From JAEUOS01 sp965279115 (GTDB taxonomy: Bacteria > Pseudomonadota > Gammaproteobacteria > Burkholderiales > JAEUOS01), in the NCBI GenBank assembly GCA_965279115.1, contig OZ257137.1, positions 5,766,001 through 5,830,000 on the forward strand: a stretch of DNA of 64,000 nt, given 5' to 3'. The position numbers were made by a program, and so were the translations under genes. Of the stretch, positions 57,845-64,000 are shown one piece after another. Positions within the stretch are counted from its first letter, which is position 1. Each line of letters opens with the position of its first letter. Below the pieces are notes generated by a model. That model saw only the letters and a program-made list of their open reading frames with translations, searched no databases and was not told the origin of the DNA.

Positions 57845-58482
57845 GCAAATCTTCCCGCAGCAATAGTGTCCCGGACTACTGGGAAGAGGCCAAACGCGAC
57901 CTGATGCGCTGTGACCGCGTCTTGCGCCGCATCATCCCGAAGTATGCAGAGGCCTGCCTCTCGACACGGGGAGATCCGTTTGTGACCCTCGCACGTTCTA
58001 TCGTGGGCCAACAGATCTCGGTGGCTGCGGCGCAATCGGTCTGGAACCGGCTCCTCGCTGCGATCCCGGATTTTTCCCCTGAGCGAGTCGCACGCGCCCG
58101 GATTGATCGGCTGCGCGATTGTGGTTTGTCGCGGCGCAAGGCCGAGTACATCCTGGATCTGGCTGCGCATTTCAAGCAGGGAGGGGTGCGCAACGAGGAT
58201 TGGCGCTCACTGGAGGACGACGCCGTGGTCGCGGCCCTGACCGAGATCCGCGGGGTTGGCCGCTGGACGGCAGAGATGTTCCTGATCTTCAACCTGATGC
58301 GTCCTGATGTGCTGCCAGTGGACGACCTGGGATTGCAGAAGGCCGTGAGCCTGCATTATTTTTCTGGTGATCCGGTTACCCGCAGTGAGTTGCGGGAGGT
58401 CGGTGAGAATTGGGCGCCATGGCGGTCTGTCGGCACATGGTTCATGTGGCGCAGCCTCGACCCCATCCCGGTGGAGTACTGA
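57841..58482 (+). CDS. alkA: DNA-3-methyladenine glycosylase II (AlkA-like)
   Basis: 213-residue helix-hairpin-helix base-excision glycosylase. The HhH-GPD segment is IRGVGRWTAEMFLIF near residue 140–153 and the catalytic aspartate is in LPVDDLGLQ near 162. It lacks the extra N-terminal domain of E. coli AlkA (282 aa), like the single-domain AlkA-like enzymes common beside accA in Burkholderiales. Removes alkylated purines from DNA. Start GTG 57841, overlapping the preceding stop. Confidence 0.85.
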   Translation: MSKSSRSNSVPDYWEEAKRDLMRCDRVLRRIIPKYAEACLSTRGDPFVTLARSIVGQQISVAAAQSVWNRLLAAIPDFSPERVARARIDRLRDCGLSRRKAEYILDLAAHFKQGGVRNEDWRSLEDDAVVAALTEIRGVGRWTAEMFLIFNLMRPDVLPVDDLGLQKAVSLHYFSGDPVTRSELREVGENWAPWRSVGTWFMWRSLDPIPVEY

Positions 58483-58484
58483 AA

Positions 58485-59453
58485 TTGAGCAAGACACCAT
58501 TTCTTGAATTCGAACAACCGCTCGCCGAACTTGAAGACAAGATCGAGGAATTGCGCTTTGTGCAGGACGATTCCGCCCTCGATATCTCGGAGGAGATAGA
58601 ACGGCTCAAGAAAAAGAGCCACGCACTGGTCAAGGAGATCTATTCCAAACTCACCCCCTGGCAGGTGTCGCAGGTGGCGCGCCATCCGCGCCGCCCGTAC
58701 ACGCTGGACTACGTCGAGGCGATATTCACCGATTTTCAGGAACTTCACGGCGACCGTGCTTACGCCGATGATGCGGCGATTGTCGGCGGGCTCGCGCGAT
58801 TCAATGGCAAGCCATGCATGGTCATCGGCCACCAGAAGGGGCGCGACATAAAGGAACGGGCCAAGCGCAACTTCGGCATGCCACGCCCCGAGGGCTACAG
58901 GAAGGCGCTGCGCCTGATGGAAACCGCCGAGAAATTCGGCCTGCCGCTTTTCACCTTCGTGGACACGCCGGGCGCCTATCCCGGTGTCGGCGCGGAAGAA
59001 CGCGGCCAGTCGGAGGCGATCGGGCGCAACCTGTATGTGATGTCCAAGCTCGGAGTTCCGATCATCACGACCGTGATCGGCGAAGGTGGCTCGGGAGGCG
59101 CGCTTGCCATCGCGGTAGGCGACCTGGTCCTCATGATGCAATATTCCACATATTCGGTCATTTCACCCGAAGGGTGCGCTTCCATCCTCTGGAAAAGCGC
59201 CGAACGCGCACCGGATGCGGCAGAGACGCTCGGTATCACCGCAGTCAGGCTCAAGGCGCTTGGCCTGGTGGATCGCATCGTCAACGAACCAACCGGCGGG
59301 GCGCACCGGGATCCCGCGCTTGCGGCCAGCGGCCTCAAGAAGGCGCTTGCCGATGCTCTCAGGCAAGTGGCCGATATCCCCATCGAAAGCCTGCTCAAGA
59401 TGCGCTATGAGCGCTTGATGCAGTACGGCCGCTTTGAGGAAGCCGTCGACTGA
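58485..59453 (+). CDS. accA: Acetyl-CoA carboxylase carboxyltransferase subunit alpha
   Basis: 322-residue subunit that transfers the carboxyl group to acetyl-CoA with AccD. The N-terminal helix reads FLEFEQPLAELEDKIEELR; then VARHPRRPYTLDYVEAIF near residue 65; FTFVDTPGAYPGVGAEERGQ near 165 and GEGGSGGALAIAVGD near 200. The TTG start at 58485 lies two bases after the glycosylase stop; the same frame is open upstream only as shadow. Overlaps the tilS start by 20 bases. Confidence 0.95.
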   Translation: MSKTPFLEFEQPLAELEDKIEELRFVQDDSALDISEEIERLKKKSHALVKEIYSKLTPWQVSQVARHPRRPYTLDYVEAIFTDFQELHGDRAYADDAAIVGGLARFNGKPCMVIGHQKGRDIKERAKRNFGMPRPEGYRKALRLMETAEKFGLPLFTFVDTPGAYPGVGAEERGQSEAIGRNLYVMSKLGVPIITTVIGEGGSGGALAIAVGDLVLMMQYSTYSVISPEGCASILWKSAERAPDAAETLGITAVRLKALGLVDRIVNEPTGGAHRDPALAASGLKKALADALRQVADIPIESLLKMRYERLMQYGRFEEAVD

Positions 59454-60423
59454 AACCGGCGGGCGCCTGGCCTCTCTCCTTCGGGCGAAGTTCCAGGCGC
59501 TCGCCGTGGCCCGCGGGCAGGATTCGCAGCGCATCTGTGTCGGTTATTCCGGAGGGCTTGATTCATCGGTCCTGCTGCATCTTCTGGCCAATCAGTCACG
59601 CGACAGCGGATTGACGCTTCTGGCAATGCATGTCAACCATGGTCTCTCGCCCAATGCAGACGCCTGGGAAAGGCATTGCCGTGCGACGTGTGACCAGCTG
59701 GCCGTCGAATTGCAGGTGGTCCGCATTCAGGTGACGCGGCATCCCGGCGAAAGTCTCGAGGAACAGGCGCGCGCAGGACGCTATGCTGCTTTCGCTACTA
59801 CGAATGCGACAGTCATCGCATTGGCACACCACGCCGAGGACCAGGCGGAAACGATCTTGCTGCAAATGCTTCGCGGAGCAGGCCCCAAGGGGCTGGCTGG
59901 CATGGCGGAATGCGCCCCGATCGGGTTCGGGAAGTTACTATGGCGCCCTTTGATCGAGACTGACCGTGCGGACATTGCGCAATTTGGCGTCGACCGGGGC
60001 ATCACCTGGATTGAGGACGAAAGCAACCTGGACGTGGGCTTCAGGCGCAATTTTGTGCGCCATCGCGTCTGGCCGGCCATGGCGGAAGGGTTTCCGGGCG
60101 CTGCCAAGGCGCTGGCCAGAGTAGGGCGCATGCAAGCTGACGCTGCCAGCCTGTTGACCGAGCTGGCGGATGCCGACCTTGCTGGTGTAGAGACCGCCGG
60201 CGGCCTGGATTGTGAAAAACTGAAGGCGTTGTCGGTCGCGCGGCAAGCCAATCTGCTGCGACGCTGGATTTCGCGAGCGGGAGCACGTGCACCTTCAGAG
60301 GCACGCCTGAGCGCCTTGCTCGCAGCGCTCGGCTGCAGCACGAACGACACGCGTTTGACCTGGGAGCACGAAAACCGGAAGGTTTACCGCCGCCGGAACC
60401 TCCTGGTGATCGAATCGGTCTGA
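59434..60423 (+). CDS. tilS: tRNA(Ile)-lysidine synthase
   Basis: 329-residue N-type ATP pyrophosphatase that converts cytidine 34 of tRNA-Ile(CAU) to lysidine. The P-loop SGGLDSS is at about residues 39–45, MHVNHGLSPNA near 65–75, and the RYxxF-like ARAGRYAAFA near 115 plus FRRNFVRHRVWP near 205. It is shorter than E. coli TilS (432) and lacks the C-terminal TilS domain, a size seen in some bacteria. Start is TTG 59434, overlapping accA; a GTG near codon 24 is an alternative. Confidence 0.9.
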   Translation: MRKPSTETGGRLASLLRAKFQALAVARGQDSQRICVGYSGGLDSSVLLHLLANQSRDSGLTLLAMHVNHGLSPNADAWERHCRATCDQLAVELQVVRIQVTRHPGESLEEQARAGRYAAFATTNATVIALAHHAEDQAETILLQMLRGAGPKGLAGMAECAPIGFGKLLWRPLIETDRADIAQFGVDRGITWIEDESNLDVGFRRNFVRHRVWPAMAEGFPGAAKALARVGRMQADAASLLTELADADLAGVETAGGLDCEKLKALSVARQANLLRRWISRAGARAPSEARLSALLAALGCSTNDTRLTWEHENRKVYRRRNLLVIESV

Positions 60424-60484
60424 TTTCGCTGGCGCGCACGGTGTGTTTCCGAACCTTGCAGTCCCGCTGGGAGGGCCTCCGCTT

Positions 60485-60493
60485 TGGTATAAT
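60485..60493 (+). promoter_or_regulatory. Extended -10 promoter of ndk
   Basis: TGG followed by a perfect TATAAT, 51 bases upstream of the ndk ATG in an AT-rich gap. No -35 hexamer is at the right distance, so the extended -10 would carry recognition. GGAG precedes the start by 8 bases. Confidence 0.65.
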
Positions 60494-60544
60494 TTCGGAT
60501 TAACTTGCACCACCCAAAACCTTAATTTATTTGGAGTTTTTGAT

Positions 60545-60970
60545 ATGGCTGTCGAACGAACCCTGTCGATCATCAAACCTGACGCAGTTGCAAAGAATGT
60601 GATCGGCAAAATTTATCAGCGTTTCGAGGACGCTGGACTGAAAATCATCGCCTCGCGCATGACTCATCTGTCGCGCGCCGAGGCGGAAGGTTTCTATGCA
60701 GTTCATCGTGAGCGGCCGTTTTTCAAGGATCTGGTCGATTTCATGATTTCCGGCCCAGTGATGGTTCAGGTCCTCGAAGGCGAAAATGCGATTCTCAAGA
60801 ACCGTGACCTGATGGGCGCCACGGATCCGAAGAAGGCCGCACCCGGCACCATTCGCGCGGATTTTGCCGACTCGATCGATGCGAATGCCGTGCACGGATC
60901 GGACGCGGCCGAAACGGCGCGAAATGAGATCGCGTATTTCTTTCCGGCGTTGAACGTTTATTCGCGCTGA
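60545..60970 (+). CDS. ndk: Nucleoside diphosphate kinase
   Basis: 141-residue enzyme balancing NTP pools, standard length. The phosphorylated His117 is in NAVHGSDA; the N-terminal ERTLSIIKPDAV and GKIYQRFEDAGLKI match the family. Start ATG 60545 follows GGAG and the extended -10 promoter; frame upstream is leader. It is followed 8 bases later by rlmN, the conserved ndk–rlmN–pilW order. Confidence 0.97.
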   Translation: MAVERTLSIIKPDAVAKNVIGKIYQRFEDAGLKIIASRMTHLSRAEAEGFYAVHRERPFFKDLVDFMISGPVMVQVLEGENAILKNRDLMGATDPKKAAPGTIRADFADSIDANAVHGSDAAETARNEIAYFFPALNVYSR

Positions 60971-60978
60971 ACGCGACA

Positions 60979-62103
60979 ATGACGCAGATGAACCTTCTTG
61001 ACCTTGACGCGACCGGGCTGAGCGCCTGGTTTGCCGAGCGAGGCGAGAAGCCGTTCCGCTCGAGGCAGGTGATGAAGTGGCTGCATCAGGCTTGTGTCGA
61101 CGACTTCGAGGCCATGACCGACCTGGCCAAGTCGTTGCGCGAGAACCTGCGCTTGCATGCCACGATCCGGGCCCCGGCCATCATCAGCGACCGGATCGCC
61201 GGCGACGGCACGCGCAAGTGGCTCTACGATGTAGGCACCGGCAATGCGGTGGAGTCGGTATTCATCCCGGAGACCGACCGCGGCACATTGTGCGTTTCGA
61301 CGCAGGCCGGATGCGCTGTGGATTGTGCGTTCTGCTCGACCGGAAAGCAGGGGTTTTCGCGCAACCTGAGCGCCGGGGAGATCGTTGCCCAGTTGTGGAG
61401 CGCCAATCGTTTGTTGCGCTCCGCTTCGACCGACCGCCCGGTGACCAATGTGGTCTTCATGGGAATGGGTGAACCGCTGCTGAATTTCGACAACACCGTA
61501 ACGGCATTGCGCATCATGCTGGACGACAACGCCTACGGCCTGTCGCGGCGTCGTGTGACGGTCTCAACCTCCGGCGTGGTCCCGATGATCGACCGACTGG
61601 GGGATGAATGCGCTGTCGCGCTCGCTGTTTCGCTGCATGCGCCCAACGACGCCCTGCGCGACACCCTGGTGCCGCTGAACCGCAAGTATCCGCTGCAGGA
61701 CCTGATGGCGGCTTGCAGACGATATGTGACAAAGGCGCCGCGCGACTTCGTGACCTTCGAGTACGTCATGCTTGACGGCGTGAATGACTCTCCCGCGCAA
61801 GCACTTGAGCTCGCCAAGCTGGTGCGCGATGTCCCCTGCAAGATCAACCTCATCCCGTTCAATCCGTTTTCTGTAGCAGGGGCGGAGATTGATTTCAAGC
61901 GCTCGGTCGCGGCCCGTGTAAAGGTGTTCGCGGACATTCTGGCCCAAGCCGGTCTGGTCGTGACAACCCGCAAGACTCGCGGCGACGATATTGCTGCGGC
62001 CTGCGGCCAACTCGCCGGCGAAGTGCGCGACCGCACCCAGCGGGTGGTTCGACTTGAACGCAGGACAAGACCGGCCGCGGCGGGTCCAGTTTTCTCGGCA
62101 TGA
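60979..62103 (+). CDS. rlmN: Dual-specificity 23S rRNA/tRNA methyltransferase RlmN
   Basis: 374-residue radical-SAM enzyme that puts a C2-methyl on adenosine 2503 of 23S rRNA and adenosine 37 of some tRNAs. The iron–sulfur cysteines are Cys112, Cys116 and Cys119 in CAVDCAFC; the mechanistic cysteine is near 342 in DIAAACGQLAG. VVFMGMGEPLLN near 158–169 and INLIPFNPF near 295 are typical. An in-frame ATG three codons later is an alternative start. Stop overlaps the pilW ATG. Confidence 0.96.
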   Translation: MTQMNLLDLDATGLSAWFAERGEKPFRSRQVMKWLHQACVDDFEAMTDLAKSLRENLRLHATIRAPAIISDRIAGDGTRKWLYDVGTGNAVESVFIPETDRGTLCVSTQAGCAVDCAFCSTGKQGFSRNLSAGEIVAQLWSANRLLRSASTDRPVTNVVFMGMGEPLLNFDNTVTALRIMLDDNAYGLSRRRVTVSTSGVVPMIDRLGDECAVALAVSLHAPNDALRDTLVPLNRKYPLQDLMAACRRYVTKAPRDFVTFEYVMLDGVNDSPAQALELAKLVRDVPCKINLIPFNPFSVAGAEIDFKRSVAARVKVFADILAQAGLVVTTRKTRGDDIAAACGQLAGEVRDRTQRVVRLERRTRPAAAGPVFSA

Positions 62104-62972
62104 CTTCGGGGATGCTCGTCATGGAAAAAAATCTTCGTGCTAGGGCCGGTGCAGCATTGGCGGGCTGCGTTGTCGCCGTGATGCTTTCCGGTTGCGAATC
62201 GACAGGCGGGAGTGGGCAGAGCATGATCCCCGGAGGACAGGCCGCCAATGTCCAGCGCGCTGCAGGTGATGCGGCGCAGCGACAACAGCCGCCCACAGGC
62301 GATCGTCAGGAAACGGCCCGACTGCGAACCGAGCTTGCGTTCAACTATTTCCAGCGCGGGCAACTCAGCATTGCCCTTGAAGAGATCAGTAGTGCGCTTG
62401 CCGCTGACCCGAATTTCGCCACGGCATACAACGTTCTGGGCTTGATCAACATGGATCTCGGCGAGAACGCGAAAGCCGAGGAGTCCTTCCGCAAGGCGCT
62501 TTCCATCGCGCCCCAGGATTCGGACTCGCTCAACAACTACGGCTGGTTCCTGTGCCAAACCAAGCGGGAGCGCGAGGGTATCGATCGATTCCTGCTTGCC
62601 CTCAAGAATCCTCTTTACCCCACGCCCGACAAGCCATATCTGAATGCCGGTATCTGCTCGCAGCGGATTGGAAACGAAGCCGCGGCCGAGGAGTATTACC
62701 GCAAGGCGTTTACGCTTGATCCGATGAACGCCGGCGCCATGATGCGCCTAGGCGAAATGTATTTCAAGCGCAATGAAGTCGACAAGGCGCGCTTCTACAT
62801 GGATCGCATAAACAAGAATTACGACCCATCGGCGGAATCGCTATGGCTTGCCTTGCGGATCGAACGCAAGGCGGGGGATCGTGTCGCGGAATCGAGTTTT
62901 GCCGCGCAGTTGCGCAGGCGGTATCCGAATTCGCCGGAATTCCAGTTGTTGCAGCAGGGCAAGTTTGAATGA
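62100..62972 (+). CDS. pilW: Type IV pilus biogenesis/stability lipoprotein PilW (PilF)
   Basis: 290-residue lipoprotein with a lipobox LSGC near residue 32 that anchors it in the outer membrane. Six TPR-like repeats follow from about residue 70 (AFNYFQRGQLSIALEEI; YNVLGLINMDLGENAKAEESF; NYGWFLCQTK; YLNAGICSQRIGNEAAAEEYY). Needed for PilQ secretin assembly in type IV pili. The start could be ATG 62100, 62112 or 62121; 62100 overlaps the rlmN stop (ATGA). Its stop overlaps rodZ. Confidence 0.9.
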   Translation: MTSGMLVMEKNLRARAGAALAGCVVAVMLSGCESTGGSGQSMIPGGQAANVQRAAGDAAQRQQPPTGDRQETARLRTELAFNYFQRGQLSIALEEISSALAADPNFATAYNVLGLINMDLGENAKAEESFRKALSIAPQDSDSLNNYGWFLCQTKREREGIDRFLLALKNPLYPTPDKPYLNAGICSQRIGNEAAAEEYYRKAFTLDPMNAGAMMRLGEMYFKRNEVDKARFYMDRINKNYDPSAESLWLALRIERKAGDRVAESSFAAQLRRRYPNSPEFQLLQQGKFE

Positions 62973-63889
62973 CCGCCGAGGTACAAGCAGAATCCTCAGG
63001 CGCGCCGGTGCCGGTGGCGGAACCCGCCGCGACTGCCCCCACGCTCGGCCAGCGCCTGCGTTCCGAACGCGAGCGTCAGGGACTGTCGGTCGCCGATGTG
63101 GCCCAGCGGCTCAAGTACGCGACGCGCCAGATTGAGGCCATCGAGGCCGACGATTTCAAGGCGCTGCCGGGCCTGACCTTTGTACGCGGATTTGTGCGGG
63201 GTTACGCCCGAATTCTCGGTGCCGACGGGGATGCCCTGGTACGCGCACTGGAAATGTCGGCGGAACAGGACAATGGCCCGACCACCGTGCAATTGCAGGG
63301 TGTAAGTGGTACGCGGGAGCAATTTCCCACCGGCGGCAGTTCACACAAATCCGTCTTGCCATGGCTTTTGGCCATCTTGCTTGTGGTCGGCGGGCTCGGT
63401 GGATATTCTGTTTACTACTGGCAGGCACCCAAGGATTTCCTGCCTTCTGAACCGGTGAAGCAACCGGTTCCGGCCGTGTCCGCAGCGCCTGAGCCGCCTG
63501 CCTCCCAGGCGATGCCGCCCGAGCAGCCTCCCGGGACGTCGGCGCAACAGCCCCCGGTGATGCCTTCCGACGCCCCGGCGTCCGGACCGGTCGGGGCCTC
63601 CGAGCCACCTGTCACGCCAAAGGCAGAATCGTTGCCTGCGGCCCCCGCGCGCCAGGCGCAGATTCGGCTGGTATTTTCCGGTGAATCCTGGACCGAACTG
63701 CGCGATGGCGGGGGTAACGTACTGTTGTCGCGCAAGAATGCCGCCGGCAGTGAGCAAACCGCCGAAGGCTCGCCCCCCTTCGACGTGGTGGTCGGAAACG
63801 CGCGCGACGTCAAGCTTTTCTACAACGGGGCCGAGGTGGACATGAAACCGTACACCAAGGTTTCCGTCGCAAAATTCCAGCTGAAGTAG
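62969..63889 (+). CDS. rodZ: Cytoskeletal protein RodZ
   Basis: 306-residue bitopic membrane protein linking MreB to the elongation machinery. The cytoplasmic helix-turn-helix (about 25–100) has LGQRLRSERERQGLSVADVA and FVRGFVRGYARILG; one transmembrane helix is at about 128–148 (LPWLLAILLVVGGLGGYSVY). A proline-rich linker (150–220) precedes a periplasmic DUF4115 domain (225–306, SGESWTELRDGGGNVL). Also called RodZ/YfgA in the pilW–rodZ–ispG run. Overlaps pilW by ATGA. Confidence 0.93.
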   Translation: MTAEVQAESSGAPVPVAEPAATAPTLGQRLRSERERQGLSVADVAQRLKYATRQIEAIEADDFKALPGLTFVRGFVRGYARILGADGDALVRALEMSAEQDNGPTTVQLQGVSGTREQFPTGGSSHKSVLPWLLAILLVVGGLGGYSVYYWQAPKDFLPSEPVKQPVPAVSAAPEPPASQAMPPEQPPGTSAQQPPVMPSDAPASGPVGASEPPVTPKAESLPAAPARQAQIRLVFSGESWTELRDGGGNVLLSRKNAAGSEQTAEGSPPFDVVVGNARDVKLFYNGAEVDMKPYTKVSVAKFQLK

Positions 63890-63893
63890 CGCA

Positions 63894-64000
63894 ATGACTG
63901 ACCAGCCACACACCGGCGCCATTCGGCGCATCACACGCAAGGTACTCATACGGCATGGCGCCCGCGAGGTTGCCGTCGGCGGCGGCGCGCCGGTCATGGT
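63894..64000 (+). CDS. ispG: (E)-4-hydroxy-3-methylbut-2-enyl-diphosphate synthase IspG (partial, N-terminus)
   Basis: First 35 residues of a gene cut by the right edge. IRRITRKVLIRHGAREVAV and GGGAPVMV match the IspG/GcpE N-terminus, which continues VQSMT in complete homologs. The position right after rodZ is the standard pilW–rodZ–ispG–hisS order. IspG makes HMBPP in the non-mevalonate isoprenoid pathway with an iron–sulfur cluster; the catalytic part lies outside the window. Confidence 0.85.
   Translation, partial: MTDQPHTGAIRRITRKVLIRHGAREVAVGGGAPVM

Noticed and set aside
1..64000. CRISPR arrays, rRNA, tRNA, insertion sequences, prophage, toxin–antitoxin pairs
   Set aside because: I looked for regular repeats, transposase or integrase motifs and tRNA-like gaps and found none; all gaps are short.

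Overview
This 64 kb window reads as chromosome of a GC-rich betaproteobacterium, most likely Burkholderiales. The evidence is the fab–rpoE–mucD–lepA–rnc–era–recO–pdxJ–acpS–nagZ gene order, the alkA-like–accA–tilS and ndk–rlmN–pilW–rodZ–ispG runs, and several tripartite-tricarboxylate (Bug-type) receptors without their membrane partners. I see no IS element, prophage, CRISPR array, rRNA or tRNA. No gap between genes exceeds about 220 bases.

Region 1 (1–20 kb) is a catabolic accessory block. A minus-strand operon encodes a D-hydantoinase/dihydropyrimidinase, an N-carbamoyl-D-amino-acid amidase and a family-3 amino-acid binding protein that runs off the left edge. Divergent from it are a DapA-family lyase and a Bug receptor. 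Facing those is a minus-strand set: a LysR regulator, an IlvD-family dehydratase, another Bug receptor and a beta-hydroxyacid dehydrogenase. Divergent from lysR is the most interesting unit. It holds a DUF1445 protein (the family of B. subtilis YcsI and of part of the animal D-glutamate cyclase), two tandem TRAP receptors, the TRAP membrane subunits DctQ and DctM, and a full-length fused ATP-dependent 5-oxoprolinase. I propose this is an uptake-and-conversion unit for D-glutamate or 5-oxoproline. A small cytochrome c and a BktB-type thiolase close the block.

Region 2 (20–29 kb) holds scattered genes: a DUF2461 protein, an exported HEAT/TPR protein, a DUF1631 protein, ComEC, a PucG-type ureidoglycine–glyoxylate aminotransferase behind a paired GTATAC operator-like repeat, a YraL/RsmI-like methyltransferase and a YceF-type Maf pyrophosphatase.

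Region 3 (29–48 kb) is a long core gene run on the plus strand. It begins at a near-consensus sigma70 promoter and runs yceD, rpmF, plsX, fabH, fabD, fabG, acpP, fabF, a YgfX-like gene, rpoE, rseA, rseB, mucD, then (after an intrinsic terminator) lepA, lepB, a DUF4845 gene, rnc, era, recO, pdxJ, acpS and nagZ. It couples fatty-acid synthesis, envelope stress response, protein export, and RNA and cofactor functions, mostly with start/stop overlaps.

Region 4 (48–58 kb) is a Liv-type ABC transporter operon with an added Tat-exported TRAP receptor, then an extradiol-dioxygenase-like VOC protein, a DUF1330 protein, a dienelactone hydrolase, a PP2C phosphatase with an extra C-terminal domain, and a DUF6352-like protein. 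Region 5 (58–64 kb) returns to core genes: an AlkA-like glycosylase, accA, tilS, ndk, rlmN, pilW, rodZ and the start of ispG.

Two transporter operons (TRAP and Liv) each carry a strong stem-loop directly after a receptor gene, a recurring arrangement that probably sets receptor-to-permease ratios.
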